64,000 nt of DNA, from contig JACPNN010000023.1 in the NCBI GenBank assembly GCA_016185435.1, positions 62,001 to 126,000 of the forward strand, given 5' to 3'. Below the pieces are notes generated by a model that worked only from the letters and a program-made list of their open reading frames with translations, did no database searches and was not told the origin of the DNA. The translations under genes were made by a program, and so were the position numbers. Positions 1 through 9,394 of the stretch are shown here, in pieces. Position 1 is the first letter of the stretch. Every line of letters starts with the position of its first letter. The stretch comes from Candidatus Aenigmatarchaeota archaeon (GTDB lineage Archaea > Aenigmatarchaeota > Aenigmatarchaeia > QMZP01).

Positions 1-37
1 CAAAGCTTTATAAATATCGGAATATGATTATATAATC

Positions 38-1411
38 ATGCTTCGAAAAGAATTCATAAACAGGGGAGAAGAGCTTAAATTTCTTCTGTCCAGATACAGG
101 GCAAAAGGCATGGAGTTTATTGTAATAAGCGGGAGAAGGCGGACAGGCAAGAGCAGGCTGATTGAAGAATTTCTGAAAGACAAAAATGCTATTTATTTGC
201 TGTGTGAAGACAAGAAATTTGAGCATAACCTTGAAAAATTCAGCTCATCAATTTCATCTTTTTTCGCTATACCCAAAACCAATTTCAGCTCCTTCAGGGA
301 CTGCTTTGATTTTATAATCAAAAATTATAAAGAGGAAAAACTTGTTATAGCCATAGATGAATTTTCTTATCTTGCAAAAAAATCTGAAATTATTGCTGAA
401 ATGCAGGGCATAGCAGATGAAATATTGAAAGACAAGAATGTCATGCTTTTACTCTCAGGTTCTTCTGTCAGCCTTATGCAAAAAGAGCTTCTTGGCTACA
501 AAAGCCCTCTTTACGGGAGAACCACAGGCAGTATTATATTGAAGCCTCTGAAATTCAGATTTCTGTCAGAATGGTTTCCAAAGACAGAAACAGAAGAACT
601 GATTAAAATATACAGCTGTACCAATGGTATACCGAAATACCTTGAGTTCTTCAGCGGCATGGGCACAGAGAAAGAAATAGAAGCCAATTTATTTAACCCT
701 AACTCCTTCCTTTTCAGGGAAATGAGAGAGCTGCTTGCAGAAGAGCTCAGAAATGTTGGGCTGTATCAGCAGCTGTTAGAGGCAATAGCTTCAGGCAAAA
801 ACAAAGTGGTGGAAATAGCGAATGCCTGCTATATGAATGCAAAAGATATTCCTGCATACCTTAACATCCTCTCAGAGCTTGGGTTTGTCAGCAAGGTTTA
901 TCCTTTGTTTGGTACGGGTAAAAAAGGAACATACATAATCAGCGACAATTACACGAAATTCTGGTTCAGATTTGTTTCCAGGTATTTTGCTGAGATAGAT
1001 TCTGGAAATGATGTTAATGCTGTTTCAGCGTTCAGGAGGGATTATAATACTTACATGGGCTCAATATTTGAGGACCTCATGCTTAATCTTGCCCTTGAAG
1101 GCTATAATATGCCTATAAAGCCTACCAAAATCGGCAGATGGTGGCACAAGGACAAGGAAATTGATATTGTTGCCCTGAATGACACAACTAAAGAAATCCT
1201 TTTTGCGGAATGCAAGTGGCAGGAAAAAGTTAATGCTGAAAAAATTGTAAAAGAACTTGCTGAAAAATCAAAATTTGTTGACTGGAACCTTGGTAAAAGA
1301 AAAGAATCCTATGCGGTTTTTGCCAAAAGCTTTTCAAAAAGGATTGAGGAGTTTGAAGGCAAAAAGGTCTGGTGCTTTGACATCAAGGATCTGGAAAGGG
1401 TGCTGAAATGA
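38..1411 (+). CDS. Archaeal AAA ATPase (DUF234-type C-terminus)
   Basis: P-loop GRRRTGKSRLIEEF near N-terminus, IDEFSYL Walker B, C-terminal nuclease-like FAECKW segment. Confidence 0.85.
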   Translation: MLRKEFINRGEELKFLLSRYRAKGMEFIVISGRRRTGKSRLIEEFLKDKNAIYLLCEDKKFEHNLEKFSSSISSFFAIPKTNFSSFRDCFDFIIKNYKEEKLVIAIDEFSYLAKKSEIIAEMQGIADEILKDKNVMLLLSGSSVSLMQKELLGYKSPLYGRTTGSIILKPLKFRFLSEWFPKTETEELIKIYSCTNGIPKYLEFFSGMGTEKEIEANLFNPNSFLFREMRELLAEELRNVGLYQQLLEAIASGKNKVVEIANACYMNAKDIPAYLNILSELGFVSKVYPLFGTGKKGTYIISDNYTKFWFRFVSRYFAEIDSGNDVNAVSAFRRDYNTYMGSIFEDLMLNLALEGYNMPIKPTKIGRWWHKDKEIDIVALNDTTKEILFAECKWQEKVNAEKIVKELAEKSKFVDWNLGKRKESYAVFAKSFSKRIEEFEGKKVWCFDIKDLERVLK

Positions 1412-4305
1412 AACGTCTGCCGGCAATCCTGCTTGCTGCGGTATTTTTAGTCCAATCTGCCCATGCGGATGAAGGTCTGGTTGCACACTGGAAATTTGAT
1501 GAAGGCGCCGGCAATCTTGCAATGGATTCTTCTGGAAATGGAAACGATGGAACTGTTTTTGAAAGTTCCCGGAAATCAGGGACAGCCTGCATAACAGGAA
1601 AGTGCCTCGCCTTTGACGGAATAAATGATTATGCGGTGTTCGGAAATAAAGCACTTTTCAACTTCTCACAATCTGCAACAAGCTTCACCTTATCCGCTTG
1701 GATTAAGACAAACTCCACGGAACGCAACAACATTGTGGCGAAAGGCGCATGCAGCAGCCCGGGATACAGATTGAGGATAGGTGCATTGAATAACCCGGGA
1801 GCGGCTGACTTCTTCCTGAATGACAACTCTGGAAACATCATGGCAAGAGCGACATCATCCCGGAGATATGACGATGGAAAGTGGCACTATGTGATTGCTG
1901 TGAATGATGCCGGAAACCTCAGCCTCTATGTGGACGGGGAAAAAGCGGGAAGCGCTGCTACACCCTTAGGAAAGTCTATAGCTTCTGATGCGCCTCTGGC
2001 CGTAGGCATTGCCTTTTCAAGCGGCACAAGCATATGCGGATCAGAATATTTCAACGGTGTTATTGACGATGTGAAGATTTACAACAGAGCGCTGAGAGAA
2101 GGAGATATCAGAAGAGGAAATTTGTCCCGTCCGAATATCCTGCTCATCCTTCTTGACGATGCAGTTGAAAAAAGGCTTGGTTTTACAGGCGATCCTGTTG
2201 CAAAAACACCCAATATTGATGCCCTGGCAAAAGGGGGCGTTTCATTCAGCAATGCTTTTGTAACATATCCACAATGCTGTCCTTCAAGAGCCTCCCTGCT
2301 CAGCGGGAAGTATCCCCACAGAGTCGGAGTCGCTTCAAATGGAGACCAAATCTCTTCCCTTGATGAACTTGTCCTTCCTGAACTTTTGAAAAAGAATAGT
2401 TACGAAGCTGCAATAGTGGGGAAAATGCATGTTTACCCTGTTGAACAGTTCGGGAATCTTTTCAATTATAAGGCTATATTCCCACCAGGATACGACGATC
2501 CCGGCAAGCTGGAAAATTTCTCCAGATTCTACTTTATCAGATCAGGGGAATCAAGCCCTGCCCAGATCGAGGGAAAATACGCCACTGACTTCCTGACAGA
2601 CGAAGCTATAGACTATCTCAAAGAGAAGAGGGCTGCAGATAAGCCGTTTTTCCTCTACCTTGCCCACGTTGCACCGCATCCGTTGGGGGGCGAAGACGGT
2701 ATAGATGCCATAACTTTGGATCCGCCTCCGGGGCCAAATCCTTTCTCAGCAGCAGACATGCCTCTCCCTTCAAGCATTTCCGATGACCTCTCATCCAAAC
2801 CAAAAACCCAGCAGGAGTCAATCAACCGCTACTGGTACAGCCAGGTTCTCAGCCAGGGAGGAAATGAGGCCCTGAAGCAAAGGCTTGCAGCTTATTACTA
2901 TATGATGCTGAATATTGACGAGAATGTCGGCCGGCTCCTAGAGGTTCTCAGGGGTCTTGGAATCACCAACAACACAGTCGTTGTTCTCCTTAGCGATAAC
3001 GGTGCCATGTTCGGGGAGCACCAGCTTTACCAGAAGGGACCGGAGCTTTACGAGGAGCTTATAAGAACGCCGCTTGTTTTTTATAATCCCAAAATCTTCC
3101 CCCCTTCATCCGGCAACGGAAAACAAATCAACAGGCTCGTCAGCGAGATTGATGTCGCCCCGACAATTCTCCAGCTTGCCGGTCTGCAAATACCAGCTGA
3201 CCTGGACGGCAAAAGCCTGCTACCCCTTATTAACAATACCAGCATCGAATGGAGGGATTCCTTGTTTTTCGAGCATAATGCATTTGGTGCACCAAATCCC
3301 CTGAGAACCGAATACCTGCCATTGAGGTCTGTCCGGGATTCACGATACAAGTGGGTCAATTACCTCAATGATACGGACGAGTTTTATGACCTGCAGAACG
3401 ATCCCTATGAGGTGAATAACCTCATTAACAGCTCATCCGTCCGACCCGTACTCAAGCAGTTAAGAAGGAAGATGGCCCGCTTTCAGACAGAGTCCCAGGA
3501 CCATTTTGGACTGATTTTGACCGGTCTCAAAGCCGAAACAGCTTCCAATGAGGTTAAACTCAGCTTCAAAAGCAGGGGACCTAGGCCCTGCGACAAGTCT
3601 GCTAACTGGCAGCAGTGCGACCCCCCTGACATTGTCAATCTGGTTGACAAACCTGGCAATGTGGAGATTGAATACTGGGAGGAGGGAAAGCCTGAAACAC
3701 TTATGGAACTCGTCAATGATTCGATCTCACTCGCCCACAACCAAACTCTCAGCGGCCTGAAATCCAGCACATCGTACATCCTGAGAATCTACAGCATGAG
3801 GGAATTCGGTAACGGCGGATTCGCCGAAATAACTGTTAAAACGCTTTCTCCCCAACCTCAACTGAACTTCAATCACCACTGGAAGCTCGCCCGGCCATCG
3901 GGTGGTATCAATATTGACAACTTCAAAAACTCGTGCGGAAGCAACTCCCAGATTTTCTATTTCAACAGCACAGGACGGCTTTTGTCCAGAAATTCCGGCA
4001 CCCTGCCTGAGAACGAATTCAAATCAGGCGGCGGCATAATCCTGAAAGCCGAGACTATAAACTGCTCTTTCAGCTACACGCCTTACCCTTCAATATCTCC
4101 CACAGGAAACTGGTACATAATTTCCCCTTCAGCCGATTTCGACATTTCAGAGCTTGACAGGAAGTGCGGCACATATTCCCAGGTGTTTTATTTCGACTCA
4201 AACGACAAATTAAGGACAAAAAATTCAGGAACCGTTTCGCAGGCTGAGATAAAGGAAAGCGGCGGCCTGCTTGTCAAGGCTGAGAAGGCCGGGTGCATGA
4301 TATAA
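1408..4305 (+). CDS. Secreted sulfatase with N-terminal LamG-like domain and C-terminal duplicated Cys-containing domain
   Basis: LamG-like GLVAHWKFDEGAGN; sulfatase NILLILLDD and CCPSRASLLSGKYPH (CxPSR formylglycine signature); signal peptide; ATGA overlap with upstream gene. Confidence 0.9.
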   Translation: MKRLPAILLAAVFLVQSAHADEGLVAHWKFDEGAGNLAMDSSGNGNDGTVFESSRKSGTACITGKCLAFDGINDYAVFGNKALFNFSQSATSFTLSAWIKTNSTERNNIVAKGACSSPGYRLRIGALNNPGAADFFLNDNSGNIMARATSSRRYDDGKWHYVIAVNDAGNLSLYVDGEKAGSAATPLGKSIASDAPLAVGIAFSSGTSICGSEYFNGVIDDVKIYNRALREGDIRRGNLSRPNILLILLDDAVEKRLGFTGDPVAKTPNIDALAKGGVSFSNAFVTYPQCCPSRASLLSGKYPHRVGVASNGDQISSLDELVLPELLKKNSYEAAIVGKMHVYPVEQFGNLFNYKAIFPPGYDDPGKLENFSRFYFIRSGESSPAQIEGKYATDFLTDEAIDYLKEKRAADKPFFLYLAHVAPHPLGGEDGIDAITLDPPPGPNPFSAADMPLPSSISDDLSSKPKTQQESINRYWYSQVLSQGGNEALKQRLAAYYYMMLNIDENVGRLLEVLRGLGITNNTVVVLLSDNGAMFGEHQLYQKGPELYEELIRTPLVFYNPKIFPPSSGNGKQINRLVSEIDVAPTILQLAGLQIPADLDGKSLLPLINNTSIEWRDSLFFEHNAFGAPNPLRTEYLPLRSVRDSRYKWVNYLNDTDEFYDLQNDPYEVNNLINSSSVRPVLKQLRRKMARFQTESQDHFGLILTGLKAETASNEVKLSFKSRGPRPCDKSANWQQCDPPDIVNLVDKPGNVEIEYWEEGKPETLMELVNDSISLAHNQTLSGLKSSTSYILRIYSMREFGNGGFAEITVKTLSPQPQLNFNHHWKLARPSGGINIDNFKNSCGSNSQIFYFNSTGRLLSRNSGTLPENEFKSGGGIILKAETINCSFSYTPYPSISPTGNWYIISPSADFDISELDRKCGTYSQVFYFDSNDKLRTKNSGTVSQAEIKESGGLLVKAEKAGCMI

Positions 4306-4369
4306 CTTCCTGTGAAAATATGCTTTTAAACTGCTGCAAACAAATTATAATCAGGCATATGGTGACCGA

Positions 4370-4621
4370 ATGAAAAGGAATAATATTGTAATTCTTGTCG
4401 CTGCCCTCATACTGCTTCTGGCTGCTGTCTACCTTTATATACAAAATGCGAAACCAGAGCCTTACGGCTGCACCCGATGGTGCAGGGACAACGGCTATGC
4501 CTCTGCCCTGAGCAACTCATGCCAGCCGATTGGCTCATGCGTCAAAGGCTTGCTTCTTCCTTCCGAATCAAAATCAGTATGCCCTGAGACCCTTGAGGGA
4601 TGCTGCTGCGCGCAGAAATAA
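4370..4621 (+). CDS. Small membrane-anchored Cys-rich domain protein
   Basis: N-terminal TM segment then C..WC...C....C......C.......CP....GCCC pattern shared with the next two genes. Confidence 0.7.
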   Translation: MKRNNIVILVAALILLLAAVYLYIQNAKPEPYGCTRWCRDNGYASALSNSCQPIGSCVKGLLLPSESKSVCPETLEGCCCAQK

Positions 4622-4656
4622 TGGTTTTAAGCCACTTGCTGTAAATATTAATTATT

Positions 4657-5970
4657 ATGACTGGTTTGAGAAAAACGGAATATGCTAATTCGAAATCTTC
4701 TATCAGAATAGTTTCAATTATACTGCTCCTTTTGTCCTTTCCCATGGCTAACGCCTCCCCCGGCTGCAACGACTGGTGTTTCGACAGGAACCACGGCGAG
4801 GCCGTTGATGATGCCTGCATGAGCATAGGGGCCTTCGGCGGCTGCATGGACGGCAACCTTTACCTTGCCGAGCAGGGGGACTTCTGCTACAGCCCCAGCT
4901 CGGCCATCCAGCAGGGATGCTGCTGCAGGGATCTGCCGGCGCTGAATATAACATCACCCGGCGACTATACGAAAACCGCTTCACTGACAGTCAATGCCTA
5001 TCTGATGCAGCCATCTCTGGTAAGAAAAAAACTTGACAACGGCCTTTGGGAGACCATCTGCACCCTCTGCCCCAAAGGCCAGCTCAGTACGACACTTTCA
5101 GGCTTATCGGAAGGCCAGCACACGCTTTACCTGAACGCCACAAACAGCGACGGCCTTTCAGACCAGAAAAGCGTCACATGGACTGCAGATACCACACCGC
5201 CTTCCCTTGATGCCATGGGGGACACAAGCGGCGGCCAGGCGCTTGACGGCCAGACTGTTCTTATATTCACCAAGTGGACAGATTCAAATTTAAAAAATGC
5301 TTCTATCAGAATACGTGAAGGGAACAATCCCCAGTCTGTTGCCTATACCATGACATTTTCAGGAACAAGCGGATGGCTTAACTACACGTACATATCTGCA
5401 GGAAAGGGCGGGAAGACAATATTCTGGGACGCTGCCGGAGAGGACAAGGCAGGAAACAGGTTCATAATGTCCCCGGAGAAAAACTTCACAGTGACAGTGA
5501 CCAATACCCTTGCCATCTCAAGGAACTGGAAGATGGCCCACCCCGGAGGGGATATTGATGTCGATTCCTTTGTCAGCCTCTGCGGCCCCAACTCCCAGGT
5601 ATTCTATTTCAGCGAGAATGACCAGCTCATGGCTGCTGACAGGGGCGTACTGAGGGCCAACTCCTTCGGCAAAGGAGGCGGAGTCATATTCAAGGCTCAG
5701 AATTCAGGATGCAGCAGTTTCAGGTATCCCGGAGGTGCAAACCCAGTAAACACATTCACACACAACTGGTATGTTCTCTATACAAGCAGCCAGTTCAGTA
5801 TTGACAACCTCGATGCCAAGTGCGGCCAATATTCTCAGGTCTTCTATTTCGAATCTGATGCCGCCAAAGACACGCTGAAATTCAGGAATTCAGGCACGCT
5901 CACCCAGGACAAAATCGATGCAGGCGGAGGGTTTATAGTGAAGGCGCAGAATATCCCTTGCAATATCTGA
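4657..5970 (+). CDS. Secreted Cys-rich-domain protein with Ig-like region and C-terminal tandem domain shared with the sulfatase
   Basis: Signal peptide, GCNDWC...GCCC module, two RNWKMAHPGGDIDVDSFVSLCGPNSQVFYF-type repeats. Confidence 0.75.
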   Translation: MTGLRKTEYANSKSSIRIVSIILLLLSFPMANASPGCNDWCFDRNHGEAVDDACMSIGAFGGCMDGNLYLAEQGDFCYSPSSAIQQGCCCRDLPALNITSPGDYTKTASLTVNAYLMQPSLVRKKLDNGLWETICTLCPKGQLSTTLSGLSEGQHTLYLNATNSDGLSDQKSVTWTADTTPPSLDAMGDTSGGQALDGQTVLIFTKWTDSNLKNASIRIREGNNPQSVAYTMTFSGTSGWLNYTYISAGKGGKTIFWDAAGEDKAGNRFIMSPEKNFTVTVTNTLAISRNWKMAHPGGDIDVDSFVSLCGPNSQVFYFSENDQLMAADRGVLRANSFGKGGGVIFKAQNSGCSSFRYPGGANPVNTFTHNWYVLYTSSQFSIDNLDAKCGQYSQVFYFESDAAKDTLKFRNSGTLTQDKIDAGGGFIVKAQNIPCNI

Positions 5971-5983
5971 GGACTGATAAGAA

Positions 5984-7381
5984 ATGGAGATATCCATAAA
6001 AGCAGGATTGAAGGGCTTTTTGATAGCCTTTGTTTTGTCTGCATATGCGATCCCCTCAACAGATGCCCAGGGCTGCATAGAATGGTGCAAGCAGAAAGGC
6101 TTCGATACAGCATCCGGAAGTGCCTGCGAATCTCTTGGGGACTGCATAAACGGCAAGCTTTTCCCCTCTGAATCAAAATCCGTCTGCCCTGACACCCTTC
6201 AAGGCTGCTGCTGCATGAGCGAGACCAAACAGCCGACAATGAAGATATCAAATGTGGAAATAGGAACAGACTACAAGGCAGGAGAGATAATAATTGCCAA
6301 TATTGAAGTGGCAGGCTTTGAAACGGTTCCAAACCCCCAGCTTTCAGCCTCTTTTACCGATCCCTCTCTGGCCGAAAAATATAACACAGATTTGCCTATC
6401 ACCAGGGCCAATATCAGGATAAATTATACCCTCCCCGCAAGCGCCCAGAAAGGCATATGGACATTCAAGGCAGTGGCATTTTCTGGCGAGCAGAGGGATG
6501 TCGCAATAAAGAAATTCTCTGTCGATGAAAAAATAGCCAAATACGTCCTGAGGTTTGTTCAGCCGGAAAGGGACAAACTAATCAAGGGGCAGCCTGTAAC
6601 ACTGAAAATAGCCTCGACTGACCCCCTGACGGACAAGCCTGTTGAGCTCAAAGCCCTCAGATGCCGGCAGCAGATTAATGGACCTGAAACAGAGCTCACA
6701 AAGGATGCTGCCGGATTATATTCGGGAATATTAACCCTCCCCGATGGATCAGAGGGAGAAATAACAATCGCCTGCAGAGGAACACTGAATGACGGCTCAG
6801 AGGCAGACCTTATGAAAAAACTCATTCTTATCGACCAGCTAAAGGTGACAATCATCTCAGCATCCCCAGATGAAACAGACAAAAACCAACTTAGAATTAT
6901 AGTCAGAGTGTCGAGAGGCAATCAAACACCTTCCAGTATTGAGATGAAACTCTTTGTAAACGGCAACGAGACAGAGGCCAGATTCAGCCATGGCAACGGC
7001 CTGTTTTCGGCATTGTATCCAAAAGAGGGCGTCGGATATATTGTGGTAGTGGCCACTGACGAATACGGCCAGACAGCCTCAAGCCAAAAAATGGCATTAG
7101 AGCAAAAGCCTGCTGGCCCTCCTGACACATCAGCAACATCATCCATGGTGACTGCCATCGCTGCAATAGCAGTAATACTTATTATTCTGGCTGCGGCCTA
7201 TTTCTTTATCTCACGAAAGCCTGCAGCAAATGTTCAAACCTTTGTAAATCCTGACGCCTCTCTTGAGAGCTGGGTGAGGGAGCAGTACAGAGGCGGCTAC
7301 TCGGCGGAATACCTGCAGAAATACCTTAAGCAGAGGGGATATGATCCCTCTATAGTCGAAAAAGTCGTGCCAAAAGCATGA
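5984..7381 (+). CDS. Membrane-anchored Cys-rich-domain surface protein
   Basis: Signal peptide, GCIEWC...GCCC module, beta-rich middle, C-terminal TM and cytoplasmic tail. Confidence 0.75.
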   Translation: MEISIKAGLKGFLIAFVLSAYAIPSTDAQGCIEWCKQKGFDTASGSACESLGDCINGKLFPSESKSVCPDTLQGCCCMSETKQPTMKISNVEIGTDYKAGEIIIANIEVAGFETVPNPQLSASFTDPSLAEKYNTDLPITRANIRINYTLPASAQKGIWTFKAVAFSGEQRDVAIKKFSVDEKIAKYVLRFVQPERDKLIKGQPVTLKIASTDPLTDKPVELKALRCRQQINGPETELTKDAAGLYSGILTLPDGSEGEITIACRGTLNDGSEADLMKKLILIDQLKVTIISASPDETDKNQLRIIVRVSRGNQTPSSIEMKLFVNGNETEARFSHGNGLFSALYPKEGVGYIVVVATDEYGQTASSQKMALEQKPAGPPDTSATSSMVTAIAAIAVILIILAAAYFFISRKPAANVQTFVNPDASLESWVREQYRGGYSAEYLQKYLKQRGYDPSIVEKVVPKA

Positions 7382-7398
7382 CTTTCTGCCATTTCCAG

Positions 7399-8193
7399 CT
7401 ACCATTTCTCTGATCCGACAACCTCTATGAACTCCTCATGTATCTTCCTGTTGGTCGCAAGTATGGATTTCGAGTCAAGCCTCCATATGGAGCCGTGTAT
7501 CTCTGTTATCCTTCCGCCTGCTTCAGAGACAAGCAGCGCCCCTGCTGCCGTATCCCACGGGCTGAGGCCGAACTCCCAGAAACCCGAGTGCCTCCCGCAG
7601 GCGACATAGCAGAGGTCAAGGGCCGCAGAGCCATCCCTCAGCACGTCGATCGCCCCGAATTTCAGGAGCTTCCTGATGTATTCAAGCGTCCTGTCGAGGG
7701 GCTCATCCCTCTTGTACCCGAAGCCTGTTGACAGCTGGCATTCCAGAAGCTTTTTGGCATTCGACACCCTCACCCTCTCATCATTCATATAGGCCCCTTT
7801 CCCCCTTTCCCCGAAGAACAATTCATTCCTCATCGGGTCATAAACGACACCGCTCTCTATCTCCCCATTCCTTTCAAAGGCAACGGAGACGGAAAAGAAG
7901 GGGTAGCCGCATGTGAAATTCCTTGTCCCGTCCAGGGGATCTATTATCCATCTTTTAGCCAGTTTCTGGTCTATCCCCTCTTCAGAGAGGACCCCATAAT
8001 CAGGAAAGGCCTCCTTCAATAAGGCCACAACCCTTTTCTGGGAATCCATGTCGGCCTTTGTCACAAAGTTCGCAAAATCGCCGGGGGAGCCCTTTCCGAA
8101 TATCTCCTTCTTCTCCCCGAACCTTTCCCTGAGCAGGCTTCCTGCATCAAGGGCTGCCTTTTTTGCGGCCTTGAGCTCATGGGAAAACTTCAT
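7399..8193 (-). CDS. Inositol monophosphatase / FBPase family protein
   Basis: WIIDPLDGTRNF and SPWDTAAGALLVSEAGG motifs. Confidence 0.92.
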   Translation of the reverse strand: MKFSHELKAAKKAALDAGSLLRERFGEKKEIFGKGSPGDFANFVTKADMDSQKRVVALLKEAFPDYGVLSEEGIDQKLAKRWIIDPLDGTRNFTCGYPFFSVSVAFERNGEIESGVVYDPMRNELFFGERGKGAYMNDERVRVSNAKKLLECQLSTGFGYKRDEPLDRTLEYIRKLLKFGAIDVLRDGSAALDLCYVACGRHSGFWEFGLSPWDTAAGALLVSEAGGRITEIHGSIWRLDSKSILATNRKIHEEFIEVVGSEKW

Positions 8194-8258
8194 GACATAA
8201 GATTGGAGGGGTGGGTTAAGAATGTGACGGATTTTCGCACTCTGCCAAGGATTTGAAA

Positions 8259-8504
8259 TCAGAGATTCAATAGGTTCCTGATATTGTCCTTGACCACAGG
8301 CTCAACTTCATGATATCTTTCAGCAACTATTTTCGGAGAATTTGGAGGCAATCCATAAACTATGTCAACCGGCGATATTTTCCTGAGCTTAAGGTTGTAC
8401 GTTATGCCATCAATCGTAGACCACATGGGGACTTCATCGTTTACCTGTGCACCATATATGACCCTGCCCCCTCCCACCTTTTGTCCGAATATATATGTCT
8501 TCAT
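8259..8504 (-). CDS. Hypothetical protein
   Basis: ORF with internal ATG start giving an 81-aa protein (MKTYIFGQKVGGG...). Confidence 0.5.
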   Translation of the reverse strand: MKTYIFGQKVGGGRVIYGAQVNDEVPMWSTIDGITYNLKLRKISPVDIVYGLPPNSPKIVAERYHEVEPVVKDNIRNLLNL

Positions 8505-8577
8505 GATCCTCAATTGGAGACAAGAAATAAAAAACAGCATCAAAGCCGAATGCGACAAAATTCAGCCTGCTGCTTCC

Positions 8578-8832
8578 CTAGAAGAACCTCAATGTCTCGG
8601 CAATCTCATCCTGCCTTGCCTGCCTGTAGTCCTTTGCTGATGACTGGACAGCCTTCTCCTCAGACTTCTTTTTCGCCTGTATGTCTTCCACATGTATCCT
8701 TGTGAACCTGTCCGTGCAGAGCTTGCACACATACACGCCCTTGGTCACCACCTTGACAGGCTCAGTCTCCAGAACCTGGAGGAACTCCTCCTCGGCCATG
8801 TATGATACGCCAGAACACTTTGGGCATTCCAT
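8578..8832 (-). CDS. Zinc-ribbon protein
   Basis: CPKC...CKLC paired Cys motifs. Confidence 0.6.
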   Translation of the reverse strand: MECPKCSGVSYMAEEEFLQVLETEPVKVVTKGVYVCKLCTDRFTRIHVEDIQAKKKSEEKAVQSSAKDYRQARQDEIAETLRFF

Positions 8833-8931
8833 ATACTAAATTGGCTTCAGATATTATTAAGCACAAAGACGCTTCTCAGAACATGCCTTCCCAATGCAGG
8901 GATGAATGAATAAATTTCTTGCTTTCATATT

Positions 8932-9393
8932 ATGACTATGGAAAAGCTGAATTCGGGACAAAGGCACTATTATTTCATGGGCGGCGTATACGAGGACAAG
9001 GTGCTTGTCTCAAAATCATCAATCTATGGAAACAGGCAGATTAACCAGTTCATTCTGACATTCAAGCCCAGAAAAAGAAATGAAGAGCTATCCCTGAAGA
9101 ATACGGCCAGGATAAGAGGCAATCCAGAACAAAATACAGCCAACCCGCCTTTAGCAGGGCCTCAGGTATACTACAGGACGTTCACAAGAACAGACTCAGG
9201 CCTTTATGTGAGCGACAAAAGGGTGCCTTTTTCAGAGGCTCCGGTTTTTCCATTGGATGATCAGATAGTTGTTACAGAACATCAGGCGAGGGCCTCTCTC
9301 TTGTTCAATGACATCTATCATCTGGCCAAAGGGTCGAACGGGCAGAGCCTCTACACATTATACAGCATTTTAGCTATGGCTGAAAGCATCTAA
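8932..9393 (+). CDS. Hypothetical protein
   Basis: 153-aa ORF with no competing ORF. Confidence 0.6.
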   Translation: MTMEKLNSGQRHYYFMGGVYEDKVLVSKSSIYGNRQINQFILTFKPRKRNEELSLKNTARIRGNPEQNTANPPLAGPQVYYRTFTRTDSGLYVSDKRVPFSEAPVFPLDDQIVVTEHQARASLLFNDIYHLAKGSNGQSLYTLYSILAMAESI

Positions 9394-9394
9394 A

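Noticed and set aside
1334-1654. Antisense ORFs overlapping strong genes (for example 1334-1654, 3483-3779, 20879-21439, 50757-51554)
   Set aside because: They lie wholly opposite genes with clear family motifs and have low-complexity or Cys/His/Leu-biased composition typical of spurious reverse frames.
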